56,806 nucleotides of DNA from Synechococcus sp. Tobar12-5m-g (GTDB lineage: Bacteria > Cyanobacteriota > Cyanobacteriia > PCC-6307 > Cyanobiaceae): NCBI RefSeq assembly GCF_024345415.1, contig NZ_JAGQBB010000019.1:1-56806 (forward strand), read 5' to 3'. Shown here in pieces: positions 35,047 through 44,621 of the stretch. Within the stretch, counting starts at the first letter, position 1. Every line of letters starts with the position of its first letter. The notes beneath the pieces were generated by a model. That model was not told where the DNA came from. It made no database searches and saw only the letters and a program-made list of their open reading frames with translations. Both the position numbers and the translations under genes were made by a program.

Positions 35047-35670
35047 TCAGCCCGATTGGTTGCCGCGTGGCGGCCAGTCGGACGGGGTGTTGGCGTTGAT
35101 CAGTTGGAGAGGATCGAGGGCCACGGCGCTGAAGTTCCGGCTCTGGCGCAACCAGCGCAGCAGGCTGCGGCCGCCACGGGCGGTGAAGGCCTCGGCGGAG
35201 TTGCAGTGGGTGGCCGTGGCCGGATAGAGCCCGAGCAGGGGCTGGAGCCGCTGGCCGTCATGGGCAACCTGGATCGTCTCCGGGTTCTCCAGCCCGGCCT
35301 CCACCAGTTGTTGCAGGGTCTCGAAACGAAGCCAGGGCATGTCCACCGGGGCCAGCAGCAGCCGTTGGCCCCGGTGGTGAGCCATCAGGCGGGTGAGGGC
35401 CAGCAGGGGACCTTCCCAGGGGGCCGGCTCCACCAGCACCTCGATGCAGAGGCCTTGGCGCTCAGCAAGCTGGCGGGCCAGCAGGCCGTGGTGGGGGTGC
35501 CGACTCAGCAGGGTGACCGGCTGCCCCAGCCTGCCCAGCAACCCCAGGCCGTGCTCCAGCCAGGTGCCGCCGCCTGGGTGAGCCAACAGGGCCTTGTCAG
35601 TACCCATGCGAAGGCTCTGGCCACCGCTCAGCAGGCAGGGGCGGAGCTGGGCGGTGGACGGCGGGGGCAT
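35047..35670 (-). CDS. mobA: Molybdenum cofactor guanylyltransferase MobA
   Basis: 207 residues with the nucleotidyl-transfer motif LSGGQSLRMGTDKALL near residue 14 and LLLAPVDMPWL (metal-binding Asp) near 105. MobA links GMP to molybdopterin, giving the MGD cofactor used by DMSO-reductase-family enzymes such as the FdhF/YdeP-like protein in this cluster and by nitrate reductase. Followed by moaA in the same direction, so probably an operon. Confidence 0.9.
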   Translation of the reverse strand: MPPPSTAQLRPCLLSGGQSLRMGTDKALLAHPGGGTWLEHGLGLLGRLGQPVTLLSRHPHHGLLARQLAERQGLCIEVLVEPAPWEGPLLALTRLMAHHRGQRLLLAPVDMPWLRFETLQQLVEAGLENPETIQVAHDGQRLQPLLGLYPATATHCNSAEAFTARGGRSLLRWLRQSRNFSAVALDPLQLINANTPSDWPPRGNQSG

Positions 35671-35870
35671 GGGGTCAGGCTGTCAGAAAGGCGGGGATCC
35701 GCTTCGGTGCCACTCCACCCCTGGGGACCTGGCTGTCGCAACGAAGGGTGCCGCCAGGGATGCCCGAACCAAGGTTCCCAACATTCTCAGCGCAAGGCAA
35801 TGGACTCCTCTTCATCGCCTCAATAGGGTGATGAAATCAGGGCGAAAAGCTCTGATAGCTTGATTTTTAG

Positions 35871-36008
35871 ATGTCGCCTTTCTCCATTCCTGATCCCCAT
35901 CGAATCCACGCATTGAGCCTCACCGACAAGGTCAAGATAGTGGCCAGGGATCTAGCCGGCAAGGGCAAGAAAGCTCAATCCTCAAGCCTGCGTGGGCATT
36001 CGCCCTGA
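35871..36008 (+). CDS. Short ORF with CsbD-like segment
   Basis: 45 residues from ATG 35871, or 31 from TTG 35913. The stretch SLTDKVKIVARDLAGKGKKA resembles the N-terminal third of CsbD-type stress proteins, but the rest of that family's repeat is missing. It sits in an unusually AT-rich stretch for this genome, and the ribosome binding site is poor. It may be a fragment or chance. The surrounding 35671-36064 holds no other gene that I can support. Confidence 0.3.
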   Translation: MSPFSIPDPHRIHALSLTDKVKIVARDLAGKGKKAQSSSLRGHSP

Positions 36009-36064
36009 CAGGCGCGGGCCCTGCGTCAAGCAGGGCAACCGTTGCGAAAATCCCGACATTTCTT

Positions 36065-36089
36065 ACTGAACAGTGACCCACTGTTCAGT
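36065..36089. promoter_or_regulatory. Perfect 11-bp inverted repeat, operator-like
   Basis: ACTGAACAGTG, three bases (ACC), then CACTGTTCAGT: 11 of 11 bases pair. There is no T-run, so it is not an intrinsic terminator. Arm length and small spacer fit a dimeric repressor such as a TetR-family protein. It lies about 80 bases before the 38-codon ORF at 36168 and is the only evident control element in the gap after mobA. Confidence 0.6.
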
Positions 36090-36167
36090 TTCCGCAATCC
36101 TCCGATAGCGTGAGTTGCCGTCGCAGGTCCGCTGCTGGCGATCACTCCCAGCCCAGGAGGTCCGCCG

Positions 36168-36284
36168 ATGATTCCCACCCGCTTCATGGTCGCCTCCAAC
36201 CTGCTGGAGTGTGCTGGCAGGCTCGCCTTGCTAAGCGGCGTCCTGGCACTGGTCGCTGAAGCTGCCCTGCTGGCTTGCCTCTGA
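36168..36284 (+). CDS. Small hydrophobic membrane peptide (38 residues), putative
   Basis: ATG 36168 is preceded by a perfect AGGAGG (36155-36160) at 7 bases. The product starts MIPTRFMVASNLLECAGRL and continues with one hydrophobic helix (LALLSGVLALVAEAALLACL), ending in Cys-Leu. It overlaps the 3' end of the multicopper oxidase gene on the other strand by 54 bases. An inverted repeat 80 bases upstream could control it. It is too short for a family assignment; a membrane peptide, a regulatory subunit or a type I toxin-like peptide are all possible. The ideal ribosome binding site is the main reason to call it. Confidence 0.45.
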   Translation: MIPTRFMVASNLLECAGRLALLSGVLALVAEAALLACL

Positions 36285-37553
36285 CCGCCAGCTCCAGCGC
36301 TGAACGTACGGCGCTCTGCGGACAGTTCGATCCATCTGATTTCCGTGGCGACGCCTGACGGTGAACATGGCGTGCATGCCCGCTTCCATGTGATCGTTCA
36401 CATGGCAATGGAACATCCACATGCCGGGCCGATCGGGCGTCATGTCCAGCGTTCTGCTGCTCGCCGGGAAGATCTCCGTGGTATCGAGCCGCCGGCCGTT
36501 CTCCAGGAGCGTGGCGCCATGCCAGTGGGGGGTGTGGATGTCGATCTCCGTGCCCATGCTCATCACATGCCAGCGCACATGCTCCCCCTCCGCCATCGTG
36601 AGACCGGGGAGATCTCCATACACGAAGCCGTTGATGCCATGCATCAGGTTGCTCTCGACGAACTCCTCGTCTTCCGGATTGATCGGGGCGTTGCCGAGAA
36701 ACTCCCTCATGTTCGTCTCGAGGTAAAGGCTCTTGTTTTCATCGGTCACCGTGAACAGGTTCACGAATTGGCGATCCACGCCCTTGGGCAGCTGCCGTCG
36801 TTCGTCCAGGCTGCCGCGTCGGTGGATCACGATGGCCCCCACAAGACCGGCGCTGGTGTCGCCCACCTCGTTCACATGGGAGTGATAGGGCCAGGCGATC
36901 GAGTCCGGATCGGCCGGTCCCGGTCCTGAGCGGGGAGGCACCTGCCATCGGTAGGTGAAGGTGCCACCAGCCGGCACGGCATGGCCAGGGCTGCCGCCAC
37001 CATGGACCTGATGGGCCCGATGGGAGCCAGTGGAATCCCTCGAGCTAACGGCATAGCCGGAACCTTCATTCGCTTTGTCGTAGGCCACCCCATGGGGGTG
37101 GAGGCTCACCGGAAAACGGGTTTCGTTGCGGACATGCACCACGATCGTGTCGCCCACCTCGGCGCGTAGGATCGGTCCGAGCGCGCCGAGATGCTCCTCG
37201 CGCGAGCCCGGCCTGCGAACCCGGCCCCCATCAGGATTCGCCCCGCCGGAGGGCTGGGGACCATCGAGCAGCGTGTCGAAGTTCGGCCCATAGGAGCGGA
37301 ACACGGCCTTGCGGTAGATCCGACCGATGCGGTCGGGCCCCGGCTTGAGGAACACCAGTTCCTTCTCCCCGAACGGTGCGGCCGTCATCCGATTGATCGG
37401 ATAGGAGGGGGAATAACTCCAGAGCATCTCCTCCGCCTTGATCCAGTACTCCCGTGAATGGGAACGCCAGGGTCCAAGCCAGGCAAGCAGCAGAACCGCT
37501 GCCACGATGAGAAGCAGCACCCAGGAGGCTGACCTGCGAAGCACTCCTGGCAT
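36231..37553 (-). CDS. Membrane-anchored multicopper oxidase
   Basis: 440 residues from ATG 37553, which directly precedes an N-terminal membrane segment (SASWVLLLIVAAVLLLAWL). Copper ligands occur in all four expected motifs: LHPHGVAYD, WPYHSHVNE, HTPHWHG and MFHCHVNDHMEAGM, the last with the type 1 Cys. The domain order and spacing resemble the ceruloplasmin-like two/three-domain oxidases. It probably faces the periplasm and oxidises Cu(I), Fe(II) or an organic substrate. A CRP-like palindrome lies about 80 bases upstream. Not part of the EamA/CueO-like operon, which starts further along on the same strand. Confidence 0.87.
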   Translation of the reverse strand: MPGVLRRSASWVLLLIVAAVLLLAWLGPWRSHSREYWIKAEEMLWSYSPSYPINRMTAAPFGEKELVFLKPGPDRIGRIYRKAVFRSYGPNFDTLLDGPQPSGGANPDGGRVRRPGSREEHLGALGPILRAEVGDTIVVHVRNETRFPVSLHPHGVAYDKANEGSGYAVSSRDSTGSHRAHQVHGGGSPGHAVPAGGTFTYRWQVPPRSGPGPADPDSIAWPYHSHVNEVGDTSAGLVGAIVIHRRGSLDERRQLPKGVDRQFVNLFTVTDENKSLYLETNMREFLGNAPINPEDEEFVESNLMHGINGFVYGDLPGLTMAEGEHVRWHVMSMGTEIDIHTPHWHGATLLENGRRLDTTEIFPASSRTLDMTPDRPGMWMFHCHVNDHMEAGMHAMFTVRRRHGNQMDRTVRRAPYVQRWSWRSEASQQGSFSDQCQDAA

Positions 37554-37631
37554 GACGAACGACCAAACCCCAGCGCAGGGAAACGTAGGGCGCTGCGCGG
37601 ATCCGGCCTCCACCATTCACTGCTTGTCGGC

Positions 37632-37645
37632 GTGACATTTGTCAC
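37632..37645 (-). promoter_or_regulatory. CRP/FNR-like palindrome GTGA-N6-TCAC
   Basis: GTGACATTTGTCAC is a perfect 14-base palindrome and contains the CRP core GTGA-N6-TCAC. It lies about 80 bases upstream of the multicopper oxidase start. A CRP-family regulator is encoded at 53007 in this window, but which CRP-type protein binds here cannot be told from sequence. Confidence 0.55.
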
Positions 37646-38010
37646 CAGCAATTGATTAATCCGTCACCATCAAGGGCGCAGGGATGATCTTTGGACCTCG
37701 GCTACCAGGCATGATTCACGCAGGATCCAGAGTTTGCAGTGGCAAAGAATCAACGGATCCTCCAGCGTGATTGCCTACGCAACTCTGCGCACAAGCGCCT
37801 GAAAGAGCAGTGTGCCGTAGGCCGAAGAGCTTGTCGTTTCCCGACTTCATTGCCGGCGAACATACCTGCTTACGCCGGATTGCTTGATTGATGGTCTCCA
37901 GATAAGGCAATTCCGCTCCACCCAATGGGACTGCTCTAGCCGGTTCTTGGAGGTGATCAGCCAAGAGCTGGCCATTGATCCGGATCTGAGGCTTAGGCAG
38001 AGCCGTCGGG
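37646..38010. other. Intergenic region without a supportable gene
   Basis: About 365 bases between the multicopper oxidase promoter and the end of the EamA-type gene. Small open frames are present but show no protein-like composition or ribosome binding site, and I find no convincing hairpin. It probably contains the transcript end of the EamA operon. Confidence 0.4.
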
Positions 38011-39099
38011 TCAGTGCTGATGGCGGTGGTGCACATCGCTGACGTGGGGGTGCTCGTGGGCCAGCGGGTCATGGCGATGGCGATGGCTGTGCCAGAAGGG
38101 TTGGTCAGGCTCGAGGTCCGCGAGTTCCTCCGGTCGGTGGGGATGAATGTGGTGAGCATCGCCGTTTACAGGGGCGTGGAAGTGGCGGTGCTGGTGATCG
38201 AGTTCGGCATGGCGGTGCCAGTGGCCATGGCTGGATCGCAGCAGCAAGCCTGTACTGACCGCCATGGCGGCCGCCGCCAGCACAAGCGATGGACTGAGCG
38301 GTGAACCCAGCAGGGCCACCGCCACCAGGGCACCAAGGAAGGGCGCGGTGGAGAAGACCACGGCTTCCCTGGCGGCGCCAAGGGAGGCCAGGGCCACCAT
38401 GTCGAGCCAGATCGACACGCCATAGCCCAGGCTGCCGATGCCGAGCAGGGCGGCGCTCATCCAGACGAACGGAACCGGGTGCCCCTGCAGCTGGGCCACG
38501 GCCAGCATCGGCAGGGCAGCCCCGAGGGCCTTGGCGGCGGAGATCTGCAGGGGGTTGCGCAGGCTGAGGCGCTGGGCGAGGTTGTTGTCGATGCCCCAGC
38601 ACAGGCAGGCCAGGGCGATCCACAGCACGCCCTGCCACTGGCTGCCGCCCAGGGGACCAGCCGAGAGCACCAGGGCTCCGCAGAGCGTCAGGGCGGCCGC
38701 CGCCCAGCCGTCACGGCCGAGATGCTCCTTCCCCACCCCCACGGCGATCAGCACCGTGAACACCGCCTCCAGGTTGAGCAGCAACGCCGAGGCCCCCGGG
38801 GTGAGCAGCGCCAGGCCCTTGACCAGGGCGATCGGACCGGCGATGCCGCCCAGCAGGGTGATCAGCCCCAACAGGGGGAGATCCTGCCGCTGGATCGGAG
38901 CGTGGCGGCTGGTCGGGGCCTCGGCCACGGCCAGGGGCAACAGCACCAACGCCGCACCGGCGTACAGCAGACCCGCCACGAGTACGGGGGAAGGCCCGTG
39001 GCTGAAGCTGCCGATCAGCGGAGCGCTGGAGCCGAACAGCGCGGCTGAGGCGAGTCCGGCCATCCAACCGCGGTGCGATTGATCAACCTGCCTGAGCAT
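38011..39099 (-). CDS. EamA/DMT-family transporter with a His-rich C-terminal tail
   Basis: 362 residues. Ten hydrophobic helices with the two EamA repeats (LASAALFGSSAPLIGSF; GVLWIALACLCWGIDNN) end near residue 290. The last 70 residues are a soluble tail crowded with His: HGHWHRHAELDHQHRHFH, then HHIHPHRPEE and HSHRHRHDPLAHEHPH. Such tails bind Ni, Zn, Co or Cu and are unusual on EamA proteins. The gene overlaps the multicopper oxidase stop by 17 bases, so both are read from the MerR-type promoter at 40560-40591. Metal or metal-chelate export is inferred. Confidence 0.85.
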   Translation of the reverse strand: MLRQVDQSHRGWMAGLASAALFGSSAPLIGSFSHGPSPVLVAGLLYAGAALVLLPLAVAEAPTSRHAPIQRQDLPLLGLITLLGGIAGPIALVKGLALLTPGASALLLNLEAVFTVLIAVGVGKEHLGRDGWAAAALTLCGALVLSAGPLGGSQWQGVLWIALACLCWGIDNNLAQRLSLRNPLQISAAKALGAALPMLAVAQLQGHPVPFVWMSAALLGIGSLGYGVSIWLDMVALASLGAAREAVVFSTAPFLGALVAVALLGSPLSPSLVLAAAAMAVSTGLLLRSSHGHWHRHAELDHQHRHFHAPVNGDAHHIHPHRPEELADLEPDQPFWHSHRHRHDPLAHEHPHVSDVHHRHQH

Positions 39100-40513
39100 C
39101 GATCTGCAACACCCCCATCAGCCCCAGATCCTCGTGGTCGAGGTTGTGGCAGTGATACACGGTGCGCCCTGGAAAATCCCGGAACGTCGCCCGGATGCGC
39201 ACCTCCTCTCCCGCTTTCACGAGCACAGTGTCCTTCCAGCGGCGCTGGTCTTCAGGGCGGCCCGCGCGGCTGATCACCTGGAAGGGGTTGACGTGCAGAT
39301 GGAAGGGATGGTCCATCACGTCGTGATTGACGATCAACCAGTCTTCCGTGCTGCCCAGCGACACCCGGGTGTCAATGCGATCGGGATCGAAGGGCTGGCC
39401 ATTGATCACGAAGCCCATGCCACCAGCGCCCATTCCCATCCCCATGGCATGGGCCAGGGAGAACCGGCGCGTGCGCTCCGGCTGCGGCAGGGCCGGCACA
39501 GGCAGCAGGGCCGCCGGCAGCGGCAGTGGAACCACTGTTCCGGCGTAACGGAGGGTGGCCAGGGTCTGGGGGCCGTTCGCGGCGGGCGCCACCTGGCCCA
39601 TCCCGCCGTGACCACTGCGTTGATACGGGAGATCGAGCAGGCGGTAGCTGCCGGGCGTCTGGTTGCCCTGCACCAGCACATCCGCCCGCTCGCCAGGGGC
39701 CAGCAGAATTTCGTCGAGGGGCTCAGGGGTCGCGATCGCGCCGCCATCGGTGGCGATCAGCACCAGCCGGTGCCCTTCCAGGGCAAGGCGGTAGATGCGG
39801 GCATTGGAGGCATTCAGCAGACGGAGGCGCAGCAGGCCGCCGCTGGGGATCGCCAGGCCGGGATTGAGCTCTCCGTTCACCGTGAGCAGTGGACCTTCCC
39901 TGCCGAGCATTCGCTCCATGCCCATGCCCATGCCCATGCCGGCTTCACCTGTGGTGGCGGCGCTGGCGAAATCCTTGAGCACCAACACGGTTTCACTGGC
40001 AGCCGCGACTTCAGGAATCCGGTCGAGATCGCCGCGCACCACCAGGCCGCCGCCGAGGCCGCCGAACACCTGATCGGCCGAGTGGCCGTGGTGGTGGGGG
40101 TGCAGATAAAAGAGGCCGGCCGGGTGATCGCCTGCCACCTGGAAGGCATAGGTGGTGGACCCGCCGGGCGGCACGGTCAGGAAGACGTTGTCGCCTGATC
40201 CGGTGGGCGGGATGTGCAGCCCGTGGAAGTGCAGGTTGGTGGGCTCCTGGAGGTCGTTGCGCAGCAGGAGCCGCACCTGATCGCCGGCATTCACCTCAAG
40301 CAGCGGGCCGGGCGAGCGGCCGTTGTAGGTGAGCAGCGTGGCGGGGCCACCGGGAACCATTCCCGGCGTTGCGCGGGCCACCAGCTCCAGATCGGCGAGG
40401 CCGCCACGGGAGGCCAGCCGGTCTTGGCCCCAGAGGGCAGGCCCGGCCACCGCCGCACCCAGGCCGGCGAGCCCCAGGCCCAGCACCTGCCGGCGCTTGA
40501 GGGAAGAGGTCAT
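39083..40513 (-). CDS. CueO-like multicopper oxidase with Tat signal
   Basis: 476 residues from ATG 40513. The N-terminus (SLKRRQVLGLGLAGLGAAVA) is a twin-arginine signal, so it is exported folded with copper. All ligand motifs are present: LHFHGLH (near residue 94), LHPHHHGHS, DHPFHLHVNPF and YHCHNLDHEDLGLM. Short Met-rich stretches (GMGMGMGMERM; AMGMGMGAGGMG) resemble the Cu(I)-binding segments of CueO. It should oxidise toxic Cu(I) to Cu(II) in the periplasm. First gene of an operon with the EamA transporter; the promoter with the TTGACTCTCC element lies about 50 bases upstream. Confidence 0.93.
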   Translation of the reverse strand: MTSSLKRRQVLGLGLAGLGAAVAGPALWGQDRLASRGGLADLELVARATPGMVPGGPATLLTYNGRSPGPLLEVNAGDQVRLLLRNDLQEPTNLHFHGLHIPPTGSGDNVFLTVPPGGSTTYAFQVAGDHPAGLFYLHPHHHGHSADQVFGGLGGGLVVRGDLDRIPEVAAASETVLVLKDFASAATTGEAGMGMGMGMERMLGREGPLLTVNGELNPGLAIPSGGLLRLRLLNASNARIYRLALEGHRLVLIATDGGAIATPEPLDEILLAPGERADVLVQGNQTPGSYRLLDLPYQRSGHGGMGQVAPAANGPQTLATLRYAGTVVPLPLPAALLPVPALPQPERTRRFSLAHAMGMGMGAGGMGFVINGQPFDPDRIDTRVSLGSTEDWLIVNHDVMDHPFHLHVNPFQVISRAGRPEDQRRWKDTVLVKAGEEVRIRATFRDFPGRTVYHCHNLDHEDLGLMGVLQIDAQAG

Positions 40514-40559
40514 CAGCGGTCCTCCGAACAGCCAGAGGGAGCCGCAGCTCCCTGGATTC

Positions 40560-40591
40560 AAGGTAGGGCTTCCAGTCGAGGGGAGAGTCAA
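40560..40591 (-). promoter_or_regulatory. MerR-type promoter of the multicopper oxidase operon
   Basis: On the minus strand: -35 TTGACT (40586-40591), a 20-base spacer beginning CTCC and containing GGAAGCCC, then -10 TACCTT (40560-40565). The long spacer and TTGACTCTCC element are shared with three other promoters in this region. MerR-family activators act on such overlong spacers by underwinding the DNA. Confidence 0.65.
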
Positions 40592-40641
40592 GTCCTGGAG
40601 GACCGACATCGGCCGGCGCGGATTTGCTGCACCCTTGCCCC

Positions 40642-40673
40642 TTGACTCTCCAGCCAAGAGGAGACCATACGGT
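40642..40673 (+). promoter_or_regulatory. MerR-type promoter of the first DUF305 gene
   Basis: -35 TTGACT (40642-40647), a 20-base spacer (CTCC, eight bases, GGAGACCA), then -10 TACGGT (40668-40673), ending 22 bases before the ATG at 40696. Same element and spacing as the promoters at 40560, 43947 and 44865. Confidence 0.7.
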
Positions 40674-40695
40674 GAGGTGGCCTCAATCTGCCGTC

Positions 40696-41400
40696 ATGCG
40701 CCCATCCCGCTTAACCGCCACCTTGATCGGGCTCGGCTCTGCCCTCAGCGTAGCGGCTCCTGCCCTGGCCCAGATGCCCGGTGGCATGAATCACGAAGGG
40801 CACCAAGGCATGCCAGGGATGGCCGCCCCGGCCCATGCGGGCCATGCCCATGACGTGGGCCCCGCCGGTGCCACCTACGACCTGCGCTTCATCGATGGGA
40901 TGGTGCAGCACCACACCGGGGCGCTGCGGATGAGCGAATTCGTCTTCGGCATCGGTGCGCCTGGCGTGGGAGCCCTCGGCAAGACGATCTGGCGCGATCA
41001 AGCCAACGAGATCCGGGCCATGGGGCTGTGGCGCAAGGTCTGGTACCCCCAGGCGCCCGTCTATCCGGTGGCGCTGGCAGCTGGCGGCGATCCCAACAGC
41101 CTGTCTGGTCTGACCCGCATGAGCCAGGCCCAGATCGACGGCATGCGGATGATGGGCGAGCTCCCCACCAGGGACAACCGGGTGGTGTGGTTCCTCGAAG
41201 GCATGCTCCACCACCACGGCGGGGCGCTGATCATGGCCCACGACGCCCTGGCCAAAAGCACCAATCCCACGATCCGCCGTTTCGCGCGAGGCGTGATCGT
41301 GGCCCAACGGGCCGAGATCATCGAACTGCGGAGGATGCTGGCGGTGGAGGGATTACGCAAGAGCGAATATCACAATTACGACGCCCTTTTTGCGCTCTGA
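40696..41400 (+). CDS. Secreted DUF305 protein (His/Met-rich)
   Basis: 234 residues from ATG 40696, with a signal peptide (LTATLIGLGSALSVAAPALA) cut before QMPGG. A Met/His-rich linker (NHEGHQGMPGMAAPAHAGHA) follows. The DUF305 ferritin-like helical bundle has FIDGMVQHHTGALRMSEF and WFLEGMLHHHGGALIMAHDA. DUF305 proteins are often found with copper-resistance genes and are suspected to bind Cu in the periplasm. It has its own MerR-type promoter. Convergent with, and overlapping by 25 bases, the cupredoxin gene. Confidence 0.87.
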   Translation: MRPSRLTATLIGLGSALSVAAPALAQMPGGMNHEGHQGMPGMAAPAHAGHAHDVGPAGATYDLRFIDGMVQHHTGALRMSEFVFGIGAPGVGALGKTIWRDQANEIRAMGLWRKVWYPQAPVYPVALAAGGDPNSLSGLTRMSQAQIDGMRMMGELPTRDNRVVWFLEGMLHHHGGALIMAHDALAKSTNPTIRRFARGVIVAQRAEIIELRRMLAVEGLRKSEYHNYDALFAL

Positions 41401-41839
41401 TTGTTGGCCCTCTCCTCCACCACCTCCAGCACGCCTCGCACCATGTTCATGCCGCAGTGGAAGGGATAGACGCCGGCTTCGGAGGGGGGCAACTCCAGGC
41501 TGGTGGTGGCCTCAAGGGGCAGATCAAGGGTCTTGTGGAAATCGGGGAAGATCACCTGGGCAACGCAGCCGCTCGGATCGATCCGGTGAAACGACAGCCT
41601 CAGAGGCCTGCCTGCCTTCACTTTGATTCTTGAGGGCGCGTAGCCGCCATCGACGGTGATGGTGATTTCCTGCAAGCCCGCCTCGCTCTCGCGGGCCACC
41701 ACGCCACCGCCATGGCGACCGAGGAACCACCACAGTTCCCAGGCGATGAGCAGCAAGCCAACCATGGCCACCAGCCCTTTGAGGGCCACGGGTTGGTCGA
41801 TGGTGCGCCAGAGGGGCACTGCGGCAGCAAGGATCAGCA

Positions 41840-41840
<1 letters not shown>
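41376..41840 (-). CDS. Cupredoxin-domain membrane protein
   Basis: 154 residues from ATG 41840. One or two N-terminal membrane segments (LKGLVAMVGLLLIAWELWWF) precede a cupredoxin fold with copper-binding residues in FHRIDPSGCVAQVIFPDFH and FHCGMNMVRG. These small membrane cupredoxins commonly accompany CopA-like ATPases. Its start overlaps the stop of copA by one base (TGATG), so it is coupled to the ATPase. Likely a periplasmic or lumenal copper carrier. Confidence 0.83.
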
Positions 41841-43939
<2,099 letters not shown>

Positions 43940-43946
43940 TCCTTCA

Positions 43947-43978
43947 AGCTAGTGGTGTCCAGTTAGATGGAGAGTTAT
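43947..43978 (-). promoter_or_regulatory. MerR-type promoter of copA (divergent copy)
   Basis: On the minus strand: -35 ATAACT (43973-43978), a 20-base spacer beginning CTCC and containing GGACACCA, and -10 CTAGCT (43947-43952), just upstream of the copA ATG. It keeps ACTCTCC-N8-GG and the spacing, but both hexamers are weaker than in the other three copies. It overlaps the last four bases of the gene at 43975. Confidence 0.5.
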
Positions 43979-44301
43979 GTCCCGTGATTTTCGTATCCTG
44001 GTTCCTGATCTTTTGCCTTTGAGCTCAGTGATGTTGCTCCCTTTCGGGGGCCGCCGAGCAGCAGGCCGACGCCTGAGATGGCAATGATCAACGTGAGTAT
44101 TCCGATGATCGCCGAGTAATAGGGCTGCAGGTTGAGCATCCCGAAGTTGCCCGTGTGGACCTTGAGCAGCCAGAAGGCATCGATGTTGTTCGCCAGCATC
44201 AGTCCATAGATCGAACCCGACAGCGCGGTGATGATCAGGGGGACCGCTGCGATCGGCACCAGGGCTCGATGGATGCGGCGGCGCAGGTGGCGGCGGCTCA
44301 T
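43975..44301 (-). CDS. Small PepSY-like membrane protein
   Basis: 108 residues with two transmembrane helices (LVPIAAVPLIITALSGSIYG; AIIGILTLIIAISGVGLLLG) joined by FWLLKVHTGNFGMLNLQPYY. The basic RRHLRRRIHR start and HTG motif recall the membrane anchors of PepSY-associated proteins, which occur with metal reductases. A function is not established. It follows the two DUF3721 genes on the same strand and precedes copA. Confidence 0.65.
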   Translation of the reverse strand: MSRRHLRRRIHRALVPIAAVPLIITALSGSIYGLMLANNIDAFWLLKVHTGNFGMLNLQPYYSAIIGILTLIIAISGVGLLLGGPRKGATSLSSKAKDQEPGYENHGT

Positions 44302-44325
44302 GGGGATCCCCGGCGGCGCTTGGAG

Positions 44326-44580
44326 TCAGTTGTTCTGCAGGGCCTTATGGAGCGCCTGCTCATTGGCACAGGGCATCCACAGCGAGCCCATGGCAAAGGC
44401 GCCCTTGCACTTGAGCTCGACGGCGCGTTGCTCCGCCTCCTGCTTGGTCTTGAACATGCCCTTCATGTGCGCCGCAGCGGGTGCAGTGGTGAGGAGCGGG
44501 GCGAAGGCCACCGCCGACAGGGCGACCAGCAAGGCCCACCGGTAGGGCTGTTGGAGGGGGCTGCTGTCGTGCTGGGTCAT
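44326..44580 (-). CDS. Secreted DUF3721 protein
   Basis: 84 residues from ATG 44580, with a signal peptide (WALLVALSAVAFAPLLTTAP, cleavage after AAA). The mature part is the DUF3721 motif: MFKTKQEAEQRAVELKCKGA, then AMGSLWMPCANE, with two conserved Cys and several Met. Unknown function, restricted mainly to cyanobacteria; position inside a copper island suggests metal binding. Sister of the gene at 44622 and read in the same direction. Confidence 0.83.
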   Translation of the reverse strand: MTQHDSSPLQQPYRWALLVALSAVAFAPLLTTAPAAAHMKGMFKTKQEAEQRAVELKCKGAFAMGSLWMPCANEQALHKALQNN

Positions 44581-44621
44581 CGAGTTTTCGCGGGGATGGT
44601 CAGAGAAAGGAGCCACTGGTG

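Noticed and set aside
34018-35826. 602-codon open frame on the plus strand
   Set aside because: It lies antisense to moaA and mobA, is rich in Gln, Gly, His and Ala as expected for the reverse of high-GC genes, and has no recognisable domain.
36065-36089. Inverted repeat read as an intrinsic terminator
   Set aside because: There is no T-run on either side, and a gene with a strong ribosome binding site follows, so an operator is more likely.
39901-39943. Short tandem repeat of a 6-base unit (Met-Gly codons)
   Set aside because: It encodes the Met-Gly stretch of the multicopper oxidase, so it is coding sequence, not a CRISPR array or regulatory repeat. No CRISPR array was found anywhere in the window.
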